Source: Cherax quadricarinatus
Lineage: Eukaryota > Arthropoda > Malacostraca > Decapoda > Parastacidae
Direction: 5' to 3'
DNA: 64,000 nt
NCBI RefSeq assembly: GCF_038502225.1
Contig: NC_091372.1
Coordinates: 2,396,155 to 2,460,154, forward strand
Of this stretch, positions 34,304 to 45,954 are shown piece after piece. The notes under the pieces are model-generated. The model saw only the letters and a list, made by a program, of their open reading frames with translations, had not been told where the DNA came from and searched no databases. Made by a program: the position numbers and the translations under genes. The stretch's first letter is position 1; each line of letters starts with the position of its first letter.

Positions 34304-34706
34304 AAAGGGTTAAAATCAACTGCAAAAATTTAATACTTTGTAAATATTTAACTGAGTTTACTCTAGTTTCCACTGCCATTGTTTATCAGATGGTAATTAA
34401 ATTTAATGCTATTGAAAAGAATTTAAACGGCCACCACCACCAATACCGGCCACGTGCTACAGTGCGCATACTGACAATGTAAACAGACTAATTGCAACTG
34501 GGTGTGTGTTACATCGAATGCGGCTCCTTGCTGCCAGATGTAACTCCAGTATTACCTATACTATCGTACTGCATCAAACTTCTATTTTTATTCATTTTTC
34601 TATCTCGTTTCAACAAAAAATAAAAAATTTGCTTATAAACACATTGAAAACAACATACAACAGATTTTTCCTGTAATATATTTCTCAGTTGCAAATTATT
34701 TTAGCA

Positions 34707-34806
34707 NNNNNNNNNNNNNNNNNNNNNNNNNNNNNNNNNNNNNNNNNNNNNNNNNNNNNNNNNNNNNNNNNNNNNNNNNNNNNNNNNNNNNNNNNNNNNN
34801 NNNNNN
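34707..34806. other. Assembly gap (100 N)
   Basis: A run of exactly 100 N, a conventional unknown-size gap. The same 16 bases, gcaaattattttagca, stand immediately before (34691-34706) and after (34807-34822) it. Confidence 0.99.
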
Positions 34807-35201
34807 GCAAATTATTTTAGCATAAGGCTGATGAAGTCATACATCTGGCAGTGAGCATTCGGGGGACCGCAGCTCTGCAGCGCCTATGGACGAGCTGCCA
34901 CTGGACATGAAAAGGACGACAAATATATGTACAGTGGACCCCCGCATACCGATGGCATCACATAGCGATTAATCCGCATACCGCTTGCTTTAATCGCAAA
35001 AATTTTGCCTCACATACCGCTTAAAAACCCGCTCACCGATTTTCGTCCGAGACGCGTCCAATGTGCGGCCTGAGCCACGCTCACATGTTCCGCCGGTGGC
35101 ATTGTTTACCAGCCAGCCTCCGCGGTAACATCCAAGCATACAATCGGAATATTTCGTATTATTACAGTGTTTTCGGTGCTTTTTCTGGAAAATAAGTGAC
35201 C

Positions 35202-35624
35202 ATGGACCCCAAGAAAGCTTCTAGTGCCAACCCTACAGCAATAAGGGTGAGAATTACAATAGAGATGAAGAAAAAGATCATTGATAAGTATGAAAGTGGA
35301 GTGCGTGTCTCCGAGCTGGCCAGGTTGTATAATAAACCCCAATCAACCATCGCTACTATTGGTGGTACAGCTGCTGCTGCTGCTGTAGCATCGTCTGCTG
35401 CTGCTGTAGCATCGTCTGCTGCTGCTGTAGCATCGTCTGCTGCTGCTGTAGCATCGTCTGTTGCTGCTGTACCACCGTCAGCTGCTGCTGCTGCTGTAGC
35501 ACTGTTGTTGGTGTGGCTTATTGAGAATACCAAGAAACAATTAACCCCAGAGGATTTGCCACCCAGGATAACCCAAAAAAGTCAGTGTCATCGAAGACTA
35601 ACTTATTTCCATTGGGGTCCTTAA
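35202..35624 (+). pseudogene. Tigger transposase N-terminus (Psq-type HTH)
   Basis: Starts at ATG 35202 (MDPKKASSANPTAIRVRI). Residues about 18-55 form the pipsqueak-type helix-turn-helix (EMKKKIIDKYESGVRVSELA then RLYNKPQSTIATI), which binds the transposon ends in pogo-family enzymes. It is followed by an alanine/valine tract from a 21-bp repeat (35372-35475), then runs into antisense SINE sequence. The rest of the enzyme is absent or out of frame. Confidence 0.75.
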
Positions 35625-35680
35625 TCTTGTCTCCCAGGATGCAACCCACACAAGTCGACTAACACCCAGGTGAACAGGGA
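35541..35680 (-). mobile_element. SINE 3'-part fragment inside Tigger
   Basis: The complement matches the SINE body at 38960-39090 (ggaccccaatggaaat, gggttatcctgggtgg). The tRNA-like head is missing. The same fragment sits at the same place in the other Tigger copy (46857-46998). Confidence 0.8.
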
Positions 35681-35683
35681 AAA

Positions 35684-35880
35684 ATGCCTGGAACTAGTGC
35701 TCATATTGGTGAATTTAAAGCCAGCAAAGGTTGGTTTGAGAGATTTAAGAATCGTAGTGGCATACACAGTGTGATAAGGCCTGTTCTGGAAGAAAATGCC
35801 AAACAGGACCTACAGTACTCAGGAGGAAAAGGCACTCCCAGGACACAGTGTCTCATCAGTCATTGCTGCATCTTCAATAA
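35684..35880 (+). pseudogene. Tigger transposase CENP-B-type HTH fragment
   Basis: Encodes MPGTSAHIGEFKASKGWFER then FKNRSGIHSVI, the second DNA-binding helix-turn-helix (CENP-B/Tc5 type) of Tigger transposases, where G-W-x-x-R-F-K-x-R is typical. The frame then fails at TQCLISHCC. Near-identical to 47006-47206. Confidence 0.75.
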
Positions 35881-36130
35881 AGGTAAGTGTCATTTATTCT
35901 TCATTTAGTAGACTAGTACATGCACAATATATACTGTGCATGTACTACTCTACTATTGTGCATGTATCCTTCTCTTTGTGTGTGGGAAAATGTATATTTC
36001 ATGTGGTAAAAATTTTTTTTTCATACTTTTGGGTGTCTTGCACGGATTAATTTGATTTCCATTATTTCTTATGGGGAAAATTCATTCACATACCGATTAT
36101 TTCGCATAACAATTACCCCTCTTGCACGGA

Positions 36131-37213
36131 TTAACCCTTTCAGGGTCCGTCCCGTAGATCTACGGCTTTATGGTGAGTGTCCAAACCGTAGATCTACGCC
36201 ATGAGCTCAGCTCACTCTGATAAACTGTGAGTGGTACATTTGGGCCTAGATATGAGAGAATACATCTATGTGGTATGTGTGCACCACATAAAACAGATCC
36301 TGCAGCACACTGTGTATAATGAGAGAAAAAAACTGAAATCATGATTTTTTGATTAAAACAGCAACTTTGCAGTGTTTTTTCGTATGTTTTTTATAGTTGT
36401 ATTTGCGATTTCTTGGTCTCATTTGATAGAATGGAAGACATATTACAGAAATAGAGATGATTTTGATTGGTTTTAGCACTGGAAATGGCTTGAAACTGAG
36501 CTCAAAGTAGCGGAAATGTTAAATTTTTGCCGATATTCAAGAGTAAACAAGCGACCTCACACGTCTAATACACGTCAGCTGGTGGGTCTAATATACATTC
36601 ACAAATATGGTGATGATATTTATGCAATTATTACAGTATTGCATAGCAGTAAATCTTCTATTTTTTGGTGTGAATAAAAATTCATTATGTGAATAAAAAA
36701 TCAAAATGGAATTTATTTGTAAAGCCTCAAAACATGACTAATGAACAGAGGAAATGTTAGTTTAGTGCCAGGAATGCCTACATTGTTTATTCTGGACCCT
36801 ATTTTGAAATTGGAATATTTTGAACTTTGTGTTAAATTGGCCAAATTAACAATTTCCGATCACTTTATTTTGTAGTTGAAACAGTTGACTTGGCGATTTC
36901 TTGTGCTCAATCGATAGAATAGAAGTAGTACTAGTGAAATAGCTAAGAATTTGGTTGATTGGAATAATGTAATTGGCCTAAAATGGGAGTCAAAGTCGGC
37001 AAAATCGCCGATTCGTAAATATGGCTGACACATCAAAATTCGCGAGAGCATAATTTCGTCAATTTTCCACCAAATTTCGTACTTTTTGTTTTATTACCTT
37101 CACAAAAAGATTCTCTACGATTTCATAAGAAAAAATAACAAATTTTTTTTTTGAAAATTCTTGGACACTGGTGCGTGACTCCAGATTTGGGCCTTGGACC
37201 CTGAAAGGGTTAA
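36131..37213. mobile_element. piggyBac-type MITE, GATC class
   Basis: TTAA-bounded, ends CCCTTTCAGGGTCC / GGACCCTGAAAGGG. Two perfect palindromes CGTAGATCTACG at 36153 and 36187, 34 bp apart. Inserted in the Tigger element, so younger than it. Confidence 0.92.
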
Positions 37214-37242
37214 AATCGTTATGCGGGGGTCCACTGTATATA

Positions 37243-38846
37243 TTTCCACACAACCAATAGCCTCCACCCACACAACCAGCAGCCTCCACCCACACAACCA
37301 GCAGCCTCCACCCATACTACCAGCAGCCTCCACCCATGCAACCAGCAGCTTCCACCCATGCAACCAACATCTGCCACTCACACAGCCAGCAGCCTCCACC
37401 CACACATCCAGCAGCCTCTGCCCACACAACCAGCAGCCTCCACCCACACAACCAGCAGCCTCCACCCACACAACCAGCAGCCTCCACCCACACATCCAGC
37501 AGCCTCCACCCATGCAACCAGCAGCTGCCACTCACACAATCAGAAGCTTCCACCCATGCAACCAGCACCCACACAATCAGCAGCCTCCACCCACACAGCC
37601 AGCAGCCTCCACCTATGCAACAAGCAGCCTCCACCCACACAACCAGCAGCCTCCACCCACACATCTAGCAGCCTCTGCCCACACAACCAGCAGCCTCCAC
37701 CCACACAACCAGTAGCCTCCACCCACACATCCAGCAGCCTCCACCCACACAACCAGCAGCCTCCACCCATGCAACCAGCAGCTGCCACTCACACAATCAG
37801 AGGCTTCCACCCATGCAACCAGCACCCACACAATCAGCAGCCTCCACCCGCACAGCCAGCAGCCTCCACCTATGCAACAAGCAGCCTCCACACACACAAC
37901 CAGCAGCCTCCACCCACACAACCAGCAGCCTCCACACACACAACCAGCAGCCTTTATTCACACAACCACAGCCTCCACACACAACCAGCCACCTCTATCC
38001 ACACAACCAGCAGCCTCCACCCACACAACCAGCAGCCTCCACCCACACAACCAGCAGGTTCCACCCACACAACCAGCAGCTTCCACCCACACAACCAGCA
38101 GCCTCCACCCACACAACCAGCAGCTTCCACCCACACAACCAGCAGCTTCCACCCACACAACTAGCAGCCTCCACCCACACAACCAGCAGCTTCCACCCAC
38201 ACAACCAGCAGCCTCCACACACACAACCAGCCACCTCTATCCACACAACCAGCAGCCTCCACCCACACAACCAGCAGCCTCCACCCACACAACCAGCAGC
38301 CTCCACCCACACAGCCAGCAGCTTCCACCCACACAACCAGCATTCTCCACCCACAAAACCAGCAGCCTCTACCCACACAACCAGCAGCCTTCACACACAC
38401 AACCAGCAGCCTTCATTCACACAACCAGCAGCCTCCACACACAACCAGCCACCTCTATCCACACAACCAGCAGCCTCCACCCACACAACGAGCAGCCTCC
38501 ACACACACAACCAGCAGCTTCCACCCACACAACCAGCAGCTTCCACCCACACAACCAGCAGCCTCCACCCACACAACCAGCAGCTTCCACCCACACAACC
38601 GGCAGCCTCCACACATGCAACCAGCAGTCTTTATTCACAAAACCAGCAGCCTCCACACAACCAGCCACCTCTATCCACACAACCAGCAGCCTCCACCCAC
38701 ACAACCAGCAGCCTCCACCCACACAACCAGCAGCCTCCACCCTCACAACCAGCAGCCTCCACCCACACAACCAACAGCCTCCACCCACAAAACCAGCAGC
38801 CTCCACCCACACAACCAGCAGCCTCCACCCACACAACCAGCAGCCT
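37243..38846. repeat. 22-bp minisatellite, first block
   Basis: Unit CCTCCACCCACACAACCAGC plus ag. Sub-variants (cttccaccc, ttctccaccc, gcctttattcac) recur in blocks, giving higher-order repeats. Because 22 is not a multiple of 3 and the unit lacks stops, long open frames appear in several frames on both strands (His/Pro/Gln/Thr-rich forward, Cys/Trp/Gly/Val-rich reverse). I do not consider them genes. The array begins 7 bp after the Tigger end. Confidence 0.97.
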
Positions 38847-39130
38847 GGTGGCTAAAGCTCCCGCTTCACACACGGAGGGCCCGGGTTCGATTCCCGGCGG
38901 GTGGAAATATTTCGACACGTTTCCTTACACCTGTTGTCCTGTTCACCTAGCAGCAAATAGGTACCTGGATGTTAGTCTACTGATGTGGGTCGCACTCTGG
39001 GGGACAAGATTAAGGACCCCAATGGAAATGAGATAGACAATCCTCGATGACGCACTGACTTTCTTGGGTTATCCTGGGTGGCTAACCCTCCGGGGTTAAA
39101 AATCCGAACAAAATCTTATCTTATCTCTTA
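38847..39130 (+). mobile_element. tRNA-derived SINE
   Basis: The head has an A-box-like tggctaaagctcccgc and a perfect Pol III B box GGTTCGATTCC inside a T-arm (ccgggttcgattcccgg). The body follows (acctggatgttagtctactg, attaaggaccccaatggaaa), then tail aaaatcttatcttatc. Inserted in the minisatellite, which continues on both sides. This is the most complete copy in the window; fragments in antisense lie at 35541-35680 and 46857-46998. Confidence 0.88.
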
Positions 39131-39990
39131 TCCACCCACAAAACCAGCAGCCTCCACCCACACAACCAGCAGCCTCCACCCACACAACCAGCAGCCTCTA
39201 CCCACACTACCAGTAGCCTCCACCCACACTACCAGCAGCCTCCACCCACACAACCAGCAGCCTCCACCCACACAACCAGCAGCTTCCACCCACACAACCA
39301 GCAGCTTCCACCCACACAGTCAGCAGCCTCCACACACAACCAGCAGCTTCCACCCACACAACCAGCAGCCTCCACCCACACAACCAGCAGCTTCCACCCA
39401 CACAACCAGCAGCTTCCACCCACACAACCAGCAGCCTCCACCCACACAACCAGCAGCCTCCACACACACAACCAGCAGCCTTTATTCACACAACCAGCAG
39501 CCTCCACACACAACCAGCCACCTCTATCCACACAACCAGCAGCCTCCACCCACACAACCAGCAGCCTCCACCCACACAACCAGCAGCTTCCACCCACACA
39601 ACCAGCATTCTCCACCCACACAACCAGCATTCTCCACCCACAAAACCAGCAGCCTCCACCCACACAACCAGCAGCTTCCACCCACACAACCAGCAGCCTC
39701 CACCCACACAACCAGCAGCCTCCACACACACAACCAGCAGCCTTTATTCACACAACCAGCAGCCTCCACACACAACCAGCCACCTCTATCCACACAACCA
39801 GCAGCCTCCACCCACACAACCAGCAGCTTCCACCCACACAACCAGCATTCTCCACCCACAAAACCAGCAGTCTCCACCCACACAACCAGCAGCTTCCACC
39901 CACACAACCAGCATTCTCCACCCACAAAACCAGCAGCCTCCACCCACACAACCAGCAGCTTCCACCCACACAACCAGCAGCCTCCATGCA
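39131..39990. repeat. 22-bp minisatellite, second block
   Basis: Same unit as 37243-38846, with the same higher-order block (tttattcac ... ccacctctatcc) at about 39480 and 39745. Ends at cctccatgcatac. Confidence 0.97.
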
Positions 39991-40346
39991 TACAGTTTCG
40001 TCTTACTGTCTCATACGTAAACCTACACCATTTCCCCATGTCCACATTCCCTCACTATCTCAAGATCATACCATTTTCAGGAACTTAACTATCATGTTAT
40101 CCTGCGGTCAACCTTATTATTTCTTCACTGGATTCTTAATTGTAAGCTTATTCTAATCTAACAACAATTATTTATTAAAATTGTTCTGAGATTGAGTCCC
40201 GTACCCCCATTTAAGAACCCGGTCAAAAAATGCTAATAAGGTTGACTGCTGGTTAACATGGTACTTGCATTCCCAAAAATGGTTTGAAATAAAAAATTAG
40301 TGTAAGTAGAAATGAAGAACATATAGGAAAAATAGGGTTCTGTTCA

Positions 40347-41397
40347 TTAACCCTTTGAGGATCCAGAGGCCAAATCTCAAGAGTGACGGCCAGGGTCCAA
40401 GAATTTACAAAAAAAAAAAAAAAATTATTTTTCTTATGAAATGTAGAGAATCTCTTTCTGAAGGTAATAAAACAAAAAGTATGAAATTGATTAAAAATTG
40501 ATGAAATTATGCTCTCCCGAATTTTGCTGCATCAGCAATATTTGTGTATTGGCGATTTTGCCGACTTTGACTCCCATTTTAGGCCAATTACATTATTCCA
40601 GTTGACCAAATTCTTAACTATTTCACTAGTATTTTATTGATTGAGCACAAATCGCCCAGTCAACTGTTTCAAGTACCCAATAAAGTGATCGGAAATTGGT
40701 TATTTGTCCAATTTAACACAAAATTCAAAATAGGGTCTGGAATAAACAATGCAGGCATTCCTGGCACTAAACTAACATTTTCTCTGTTCATTAGTTATGT
40801 TTTTAGGCTTTACAAATGAATTTCATTTTGATTTTTTATTCACATAATTTTTTATTCACACCAAAAAATGGGAAATTTACTGTTATGCAATATTGTAATA
40901 ATTGTATAGATAATATCAGCACATTCGTGAATGAACATTAGATCCACCAATTGATGAGTATTAGACTCATGACATCATTTGTTTACTCTTGAACATTGAC
41001 AAAAATTGAGCATTTCCACTACTTTGAGCTCAGTTCCAAGCTATTTCCAGTACTAAAACCAATCAAAATCATCTCTGTTTCTGTAATATATCTTCCATTC
41101 TATCAAATGAGACCAAGAAATAGCGAATACAACTATTAAAAAACACATGAAAAAACACTGCAAATTCACTGTTTTGATCCAAAATTACGATTGCAGTTTT
41201 TTCTCTGATTATGCATTACGTGCTGCAGAATTTGTTTTTTGTGGTGCACACTTACCACATAGATGTATTCTCTCATATCTAGGCCCAAGTTTGCCACTCT
41301 CAGCTTATCTGAGTGAGCTGAGCTCATGGCATAGATCTACGACTTGGACCCTGGCTTCAAAGCCGTAGATCTACGGGACGCACCGTGAAAGGGTTAA
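40347..41397. mobile_element. piggyBac-type MITE, GATC class
   Basis: TTAA-bounded. Palindromes at the right end: CATAGATCTACG at 41330 and CGTAGATCTACG at 41364, 34 bp apart. Left end CCCTTTGAGGATCC. Interior as in the other family members. Confidence 0.9.
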
Positions 41398-42539
41398 CCA
41401 TGCCCCCCTCCCCCCTAAAACAGCCAAACAAATATAACATAAAACCAAGCTGTTGACATCTTTTGAAGTCATACTGGTACCTAATAGGACTGGTGATGAT
41501 AATGATTTCCACAGTGGCATGGGCACATATTGGGCAGTCCACTGGGGATCTGTAATTGTAAAAAGGTTAAGAAACCCTGGGTCTAGGGTAATGTTGTTAT
41601 AAGACTGAAAAGTTTAAAAACATCATACACAATGACTACAGTCCTGTTGTTAATCATTCTTGACATCCTTCAGTTATTACAGTCATTGGGAAGCACTAAA
41701 CCAGTAGGGGTCATACCGCACCTGGGAGGAATGGGAAACACTCCGGTTGGATAAAAAAAGTAGGACAGTTCTATTTCCCTGGATCAAGAGCCCCTCACCA
41801 GCATCAAGGAACCTCCCTGGAGGGACTGACATCCTTCATCTTCTTTCCTCTGTTCTCAGAGAAGTTCACTAGTTCACTTAGTTCACTGGTTCACTTATTT
41901 CAAATTTTGACTGAACAAACCTGTATAATCTGTAAACTTGTGCTCCAACTTTCATTATCTCACTAATCCAATTTTACTTCACAGCCACCTTAACTAACTC
42001 TTACTCCATTTTGAAATATTTTCACACAACTCTGCATATTTATAAGAACAGAGGAGGCACTTCAGTAGGCCTAGTAGCCTATGCTAGACAGACATTTACA
42101 CTTATTCATTTATATGCTGTACTCTAAAATTTTCTTACATTATAGATTTACAGGTTCCGTGGCATGTGCTTGCAGTAAAATTTCTAATTAACAGACCCCC
42201 ATTTAATAGATTTTTAAAATTATGGCCACAAGAAATGGCCCAATGAAAGTTAGAATCATCAGATAAAATGGGAAAAATCCACAGATTTCAGATTTTGTCC
42301 ATAGTGATATAGATAGTGTCAGGTAGTCTTCTGAATCAACAAGCCATGTCTGATGATTGCAGTGTTTGGTTTGTGTCAGTGTCCTCATCCGGGACCTGTT
42401 TTCATTGTTGCCAGACCCGTGGACCTCCCGTGTAAGTTTGTCTGTGTTCCCTCACTGATGCACTTGTCATTCAGTCTCCAGTTTTTTCTTTGACTTGATG
42501 TTTTGTGTGACTTTAGTAACATATTATGTAGAGTGCAAT
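41398..42539. other. Intron with a dispersed repeat fragment
   Basis: 41690-41835 is a decayed repeat (ggaagcactaaaccagtagg; gatcaagagcccctcacc) related to 31515 and 58440. The rest shows no gene or recognisable element. Confidence 0.5.
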
Positions 42540-42720
42540 TCAAAGTGGCTTGTAAAGCAAGTGATGGTGCCAAGAGGAAAAATGTGGTGTCTCTGTATTA
42601 AGCAGAAACTTGAACTAACAAGGAAGGTTGAGTTAAATGCTTCAGTAGCATGGGTATGTGAGTATTATGGTGTTAAGAAACAGTGTCTGATATCTGTAGA
42701 AGCAATGACAAACTTAGACT
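42540..42720 (+). pseudogene. Jerky/Tigger-type Psq HTH remnant
   Basis: The frame LCIKQKLELTRKVELNASVA then WVCEYYGVKKQ matches the pipsqueak HTH of jerky/Tigger transposases (helix, V-A-x-x-C-x-x-Y-G-V recognition turn). Upstream GAKRKNVV lies in another frame. Only this domain remains, and its sequence differs from the CAGTGGACCC Tigger family, so it is another lineage. Confidence 0.6.
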
Positions 42721-43267
42721 ATGCTCTTAAGTTCAGTTTAGGTGCCAGTCATCTATAATTTCACTAGTGGAACTTTTCAGCCCCTCTGCCTTAGAATTAA
42801 GTTATTCTGAGTCATTACTAATAGTCAAGGCACTTTACAACTCATCTTTCCACCACAAAAGTTCAGTAAAATTACATAAACTTAGAATACATACTGTCCT
42901 CTACTGTGCATGACTACCACTGTACTTTCAACTTAATTTTTTCCTAACAATTCTTATATAGTACTCTTCAGTGCTGTTTTACAGGCTGCAATGTTTTTAG
43001 TGTCCAATCAGTGGACCAAGTCTGCTGATCCTGAAATTTGTTAATGTTAAGATCATGAAAAATAAATTTTATAATTCAGAATATGGAGACAGTTGGTAAT
43101 AAAGTACACCCTCTCCCCCCATTAGTTAGAGGCTTCACTGTAATTCTTTTTTTGAATTCTGTGTTCAAATAATCCCTAATGTTTTTTCCTTGGTGTATTG
43201 AGAGGGCTTTTGTGTTTAGATTGTTACTTCCATGAGGAAAAAGCCACAATTTTCATGCATTTTTCAG

Positions 43268-43517
43268 CAACCTATGAGTTTCTCAACGATGTGACGAGTG
43301 ATGTGCATCGTCATTTCCGCTCCAAATATCGTCAGAGCATGGTAGCCAAGTATTGGAGCACACTTCAACACCTTCGTGACACTGATATGCTTTTAGTTGG
43401 ACTTCAGTCCTTTGCATCTAATCCTGCATACTTTACCATACCCGACTGCATCAAGAGAGGCCATCCTGTCTTCTATCGCAATTCTGGACAAATCAATTCC
43501 ATATCTGATGCTACTAG
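43268..43517 (+). CDS. SZT2: SZT2-like gene, fourth visible exon
   Basis: 250 bp between atttttcAG and GTAAAA. Phase 1 in, phase 2 out. Encodes ATYEFLNDVTSDVHRHFRSK then YRQSMVAKYWSTLQHLRDTD, MLLVGLQSFASNPAYFTIPD and CIKRGHPVFYRNSG. The run Y-R-x-x-x-x-x-x-W-x-T-L-Q, LQSF, TLPD-like and P-x-FY is what I recall of vertebrate SZT2 near residues 450-530. This is the longest and most diagnostic exon here. Confidence 0.9.
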
Positions 43518-43573
43518 GTAAAAAATACATAAATAATGTTACTATATTCCTTACAAAATTGAAATAAAACAAT

Positions 43574-43687
43574 TCCAAACAAACCATGGAATGGGTGGGG
43601 ATTGAACCAGTGGTTTATGCACTGGCCTAGAGTTCTTTGACTCAGTCACCATGGATTGAAACTCCATTGGTTCCATGGTTTGTTTTA
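43574..43687. repeat. ~110-bp dispersed repeat with inverted ends, copy 2
   Basis: Ends are complementary (caaacaaaccatgga at left, tccatggtttgttt at right). The centre carries gggattgaaccagtggttta, a B-box-like element. Related to 29166-29272. Could be a tiny palindromic MITE or a tRNA-derived fragment. Confidence 0.55.
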
Positions 43688-44179
43688 ATGTTACTGTATT
43701 TCAAAGGTATACGTAGTCTAAAAATCCTAGTCCATTTACATGCATGTGTATTTGATACAGTATAGAAAATTGTAAAAGTAATGAACAAAACAGTAAAAAA
43801 CCACAATAAATAAGGAAGTAGGTAAATAGGATTTTTTCAATGAAAGTATCTCTGTCTTTTAAAATAAGAGGTATCACTGAATATAGTACACGTAATTGAT
43901 TTAAACATGCTAGATTACGTGCATGATTCATCTTCATTTTATTAAGTTGACTCATGGAGGAGCCTCATTTCTCATCATTTTTTTCTCTGTCTCATGCATG
44001 GATTAATAAGAAGCATAGTGAGAATAGTATAGATAGAGCATGATGAAGAGGGTACGGACAGTTAATTGATTTACATTGGCTCCTGTGAAAGCAATTTATT
44101 CAAATGAATTTTTAACCTTGTGTTGTTTATTATACATTTAGTGTTACTTTTATTATAACATATTCATAACTTTTTTCTT

Positions 44180-45074
44180 TAAACACACTGGCTGTCTCCC
44201 ACTGGCAGGGTGACCCGAAAAAGAAACACTTTCACCATCATTCACACTTACTACTCTCTTGCTAAAGGCACATAGGTACAATAGTTCAGGTGTCCCTTCA
44301 CACTGCAAGTATCCCCACCTCTCCTTCAGCAGGACTCAAATGTGGCTATCTGGTTTTCGTGAATCCCTTCACAAAATGTTACCTTGCTCTCATTCCAGCA
44401 GCTCATCAGGTTTCAAAAACCATTTGCCTCCACTCCTATCTAACATGTTCACAAATACCTGCTAGGCATCCAAGCCCCTTGCACACAGAACATCCTGTAC
44501 CTCCCCTTTCCCCAAATCCTTTCCTAGGACAACCACTACCCTGCCTTCCCTCCATCACAGATTTATACACCCTCTAAGTCATCCTATTTTGCCACAGTTT
44601 CTCTCTATATGACCAAACCACATCAGTATCCCTTCCTTATCCCTCTGAATAATACTTTTAGTAATTACACGTCTCCTAATCTCCAACCAACCAATTCTTT
44701 GCATAATATTCACACCACACATTGCCCTCAGACATGACATCACTGCCTCCAACCTCCTCCTTGCTGCAACATTCACCACCCATGTTTCATATCCATTTTG
44801 CTTCCATGGATAACGTTTTTTGTCTCCACTGATTCCTCAGTGCACCACTCATATTTTTTACCATCATTCTATGGTTCATCTCGTCTTTCATAGACTCATC
44901 TGCCAACAAATAAACTCCCAAATATCTGAACACATTCACTTCCTCCATATTCCCTCTCTCCAATCTGGTATCTAATCTTTCATTACCTAACTTGTTTGTT
45001 ACCCTCATCCCCTTGCTCTTTCCTTTGTTCACTTTCAATTTCCTTCTTTTAATTTCACGACTATTTATCTTCAT
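44180..45074 (-). pseudogene. RTE LINE RT C-terminus and 3' UTR, minus strand
   Basis: Reading the minus strand: KRRKLKVNKGKSKGMRVTNK, VFRYLGVYLLADESM (45074-44787), then after a shift NVAARRRLEAVMSCLRAMCG (44779-44579), C-terminal coding and 3' UTR to the complement of ctcccactggcagggtgacc at 44200. Two frame breaks. An older copy than 60102. Confidence 0.85.
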
Positions 45075-45139
45075 TTAAAACTGAAATAAAATCATTTTTC
45101 TCATATCATATCAGAATGTTAGGAGATATTTCTTGTGAT

Positions 45140-45225
45140 GGAGTGAGTAATGCTAAAAGTGTTTCTTCTTGTTTGGGTCTCCCTGCCTTGGTGGGAAATG
45201 GCTGATGTGTTAAAAAAAAAAAATG
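45140..45225 (+). mobile_element. RTE LINE 3' terminal fragment
   Basis: gatggagtgagtaatgctaa to tgccttggtgggaaatggct plus an A tail; about 85 bp. Confidence 0.75.
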
Positions 45226-45426
45226 TTGCTTTAAACTTGTACTGTGTGTGTTTTATTACTGTATTGCATTTCTTAAGTTTAATTTTGTCTAAACCACTAA
45301 CCTTGCTAAGAGAGTCACACAGGCATAATATTTTTCATAACTCTAACCCTGTATAATTTTGTGGCATTAATATTATAATCTTTTATCTTTGAATTATTAT
45401 AATTGCATAAAATTTTTGCTCTCCAG

Positions 45427-45582
45427 TGACCAGTTCCCACAATTCACGACCTTCTGGAAGCCAGTGTGTATGTTGGATACCAATATCTGGCAGAAGTGGA
45501 TGCACACACATCGTATTGGCATCATATTAGAGCACGATCATCCACTTCCCAAGAACCTCCATGTTACAAACACAAGTGGAAG
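45427..45582 (+). CDS. SZT2: SZT2-like gene, fifth visible exon
   Basis: 156 bp between gctctccAG and GTCTGT (the donor lacks the usual A at +3). Phase 2 in (AG+T = Ser), phase 2 out. Encodes DQFPQFTTFWKPVCMLDTNI then WQKWMHTHRIGIILEHDHPL and PKNLHVTNTSGR. The W-K-P-V-x-x-x-D, W-Q-x-W, H-R and ILEHDxPxPKxLH series is a distinctive SZT2 signature, by my recall near residues 545-595. Confidence 0.9.
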
Positions 45583-45954
45583 GTCTGTAATATATTATTA
45601 AACATACTTAATAGATTAATATAGGTTTTTATATCAAACACTTATACTTTAATTTTTTGTGTTTTAATATTTCAAAAACATTAATACTTATCAATGAAAT
45701 GCATAGTTTTTTTGCATGTGATTATCCTGTAAGTTTTATTGCTTATGTAATTTGTGTGTAACAAAGGAAGCACATCCACCATCACTCATCCAGTAGCTTT
45801 CTTGTCAGAAGTGTATGGAGAGAAACAGTTCAAATTACCCTTTGAACTGAAACAGTTTCCCTCATTCTTCAGAGTTGATGCATTCTACTTTCAATCTCCA
45901 AAACTATTTTTTAACTTTTTTTTTTTTTTACATCCGATTTAAATAATTTTTTTT

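Larger units (their letters stand above)
34932..37236 (+). mobile_element. Tigger/pogo-type element with nested insertions
   Basis: TA-flanked, ends CAGTGGACCCCCGCATACCG / CGTTATGCGGGGGTCCACTG. Carries an N-terminal transposase fragment (35202-35624), an antisense SINE fragment (35541-35680), a second DNA-binding domain fragment (35684-35880) and a 1.08-kb piggyBac-type MITE (36131-37213). The catalytic domain is missing. Confidence 0.9.

Noticed and set aside
38847..38902. Functional tRNA gene
   Set aside because: It has a good B box but the acceptor and anticodon arms do not fold properly, and a SINE body and tail follow.
37194..40088. Large His/Pro/Gln/Thr-rich and Trp/Cys/Gly-rich open frames up to 407 codons
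   Set aside because: Produced by a stop-free 22-bp minisatellite; both strands and several frames are open at once, and a SINE is spliced into the longest one.
45766..45942. Extra coding exon after SZT2 exon 5 (frame with THPVAFLSEVYGEKQFKLPF)
   Set aside because: Exon 5 joins in phase directly to 57957 and the family order leaves no room for it; the frame ends in a homopolymer with no donor.
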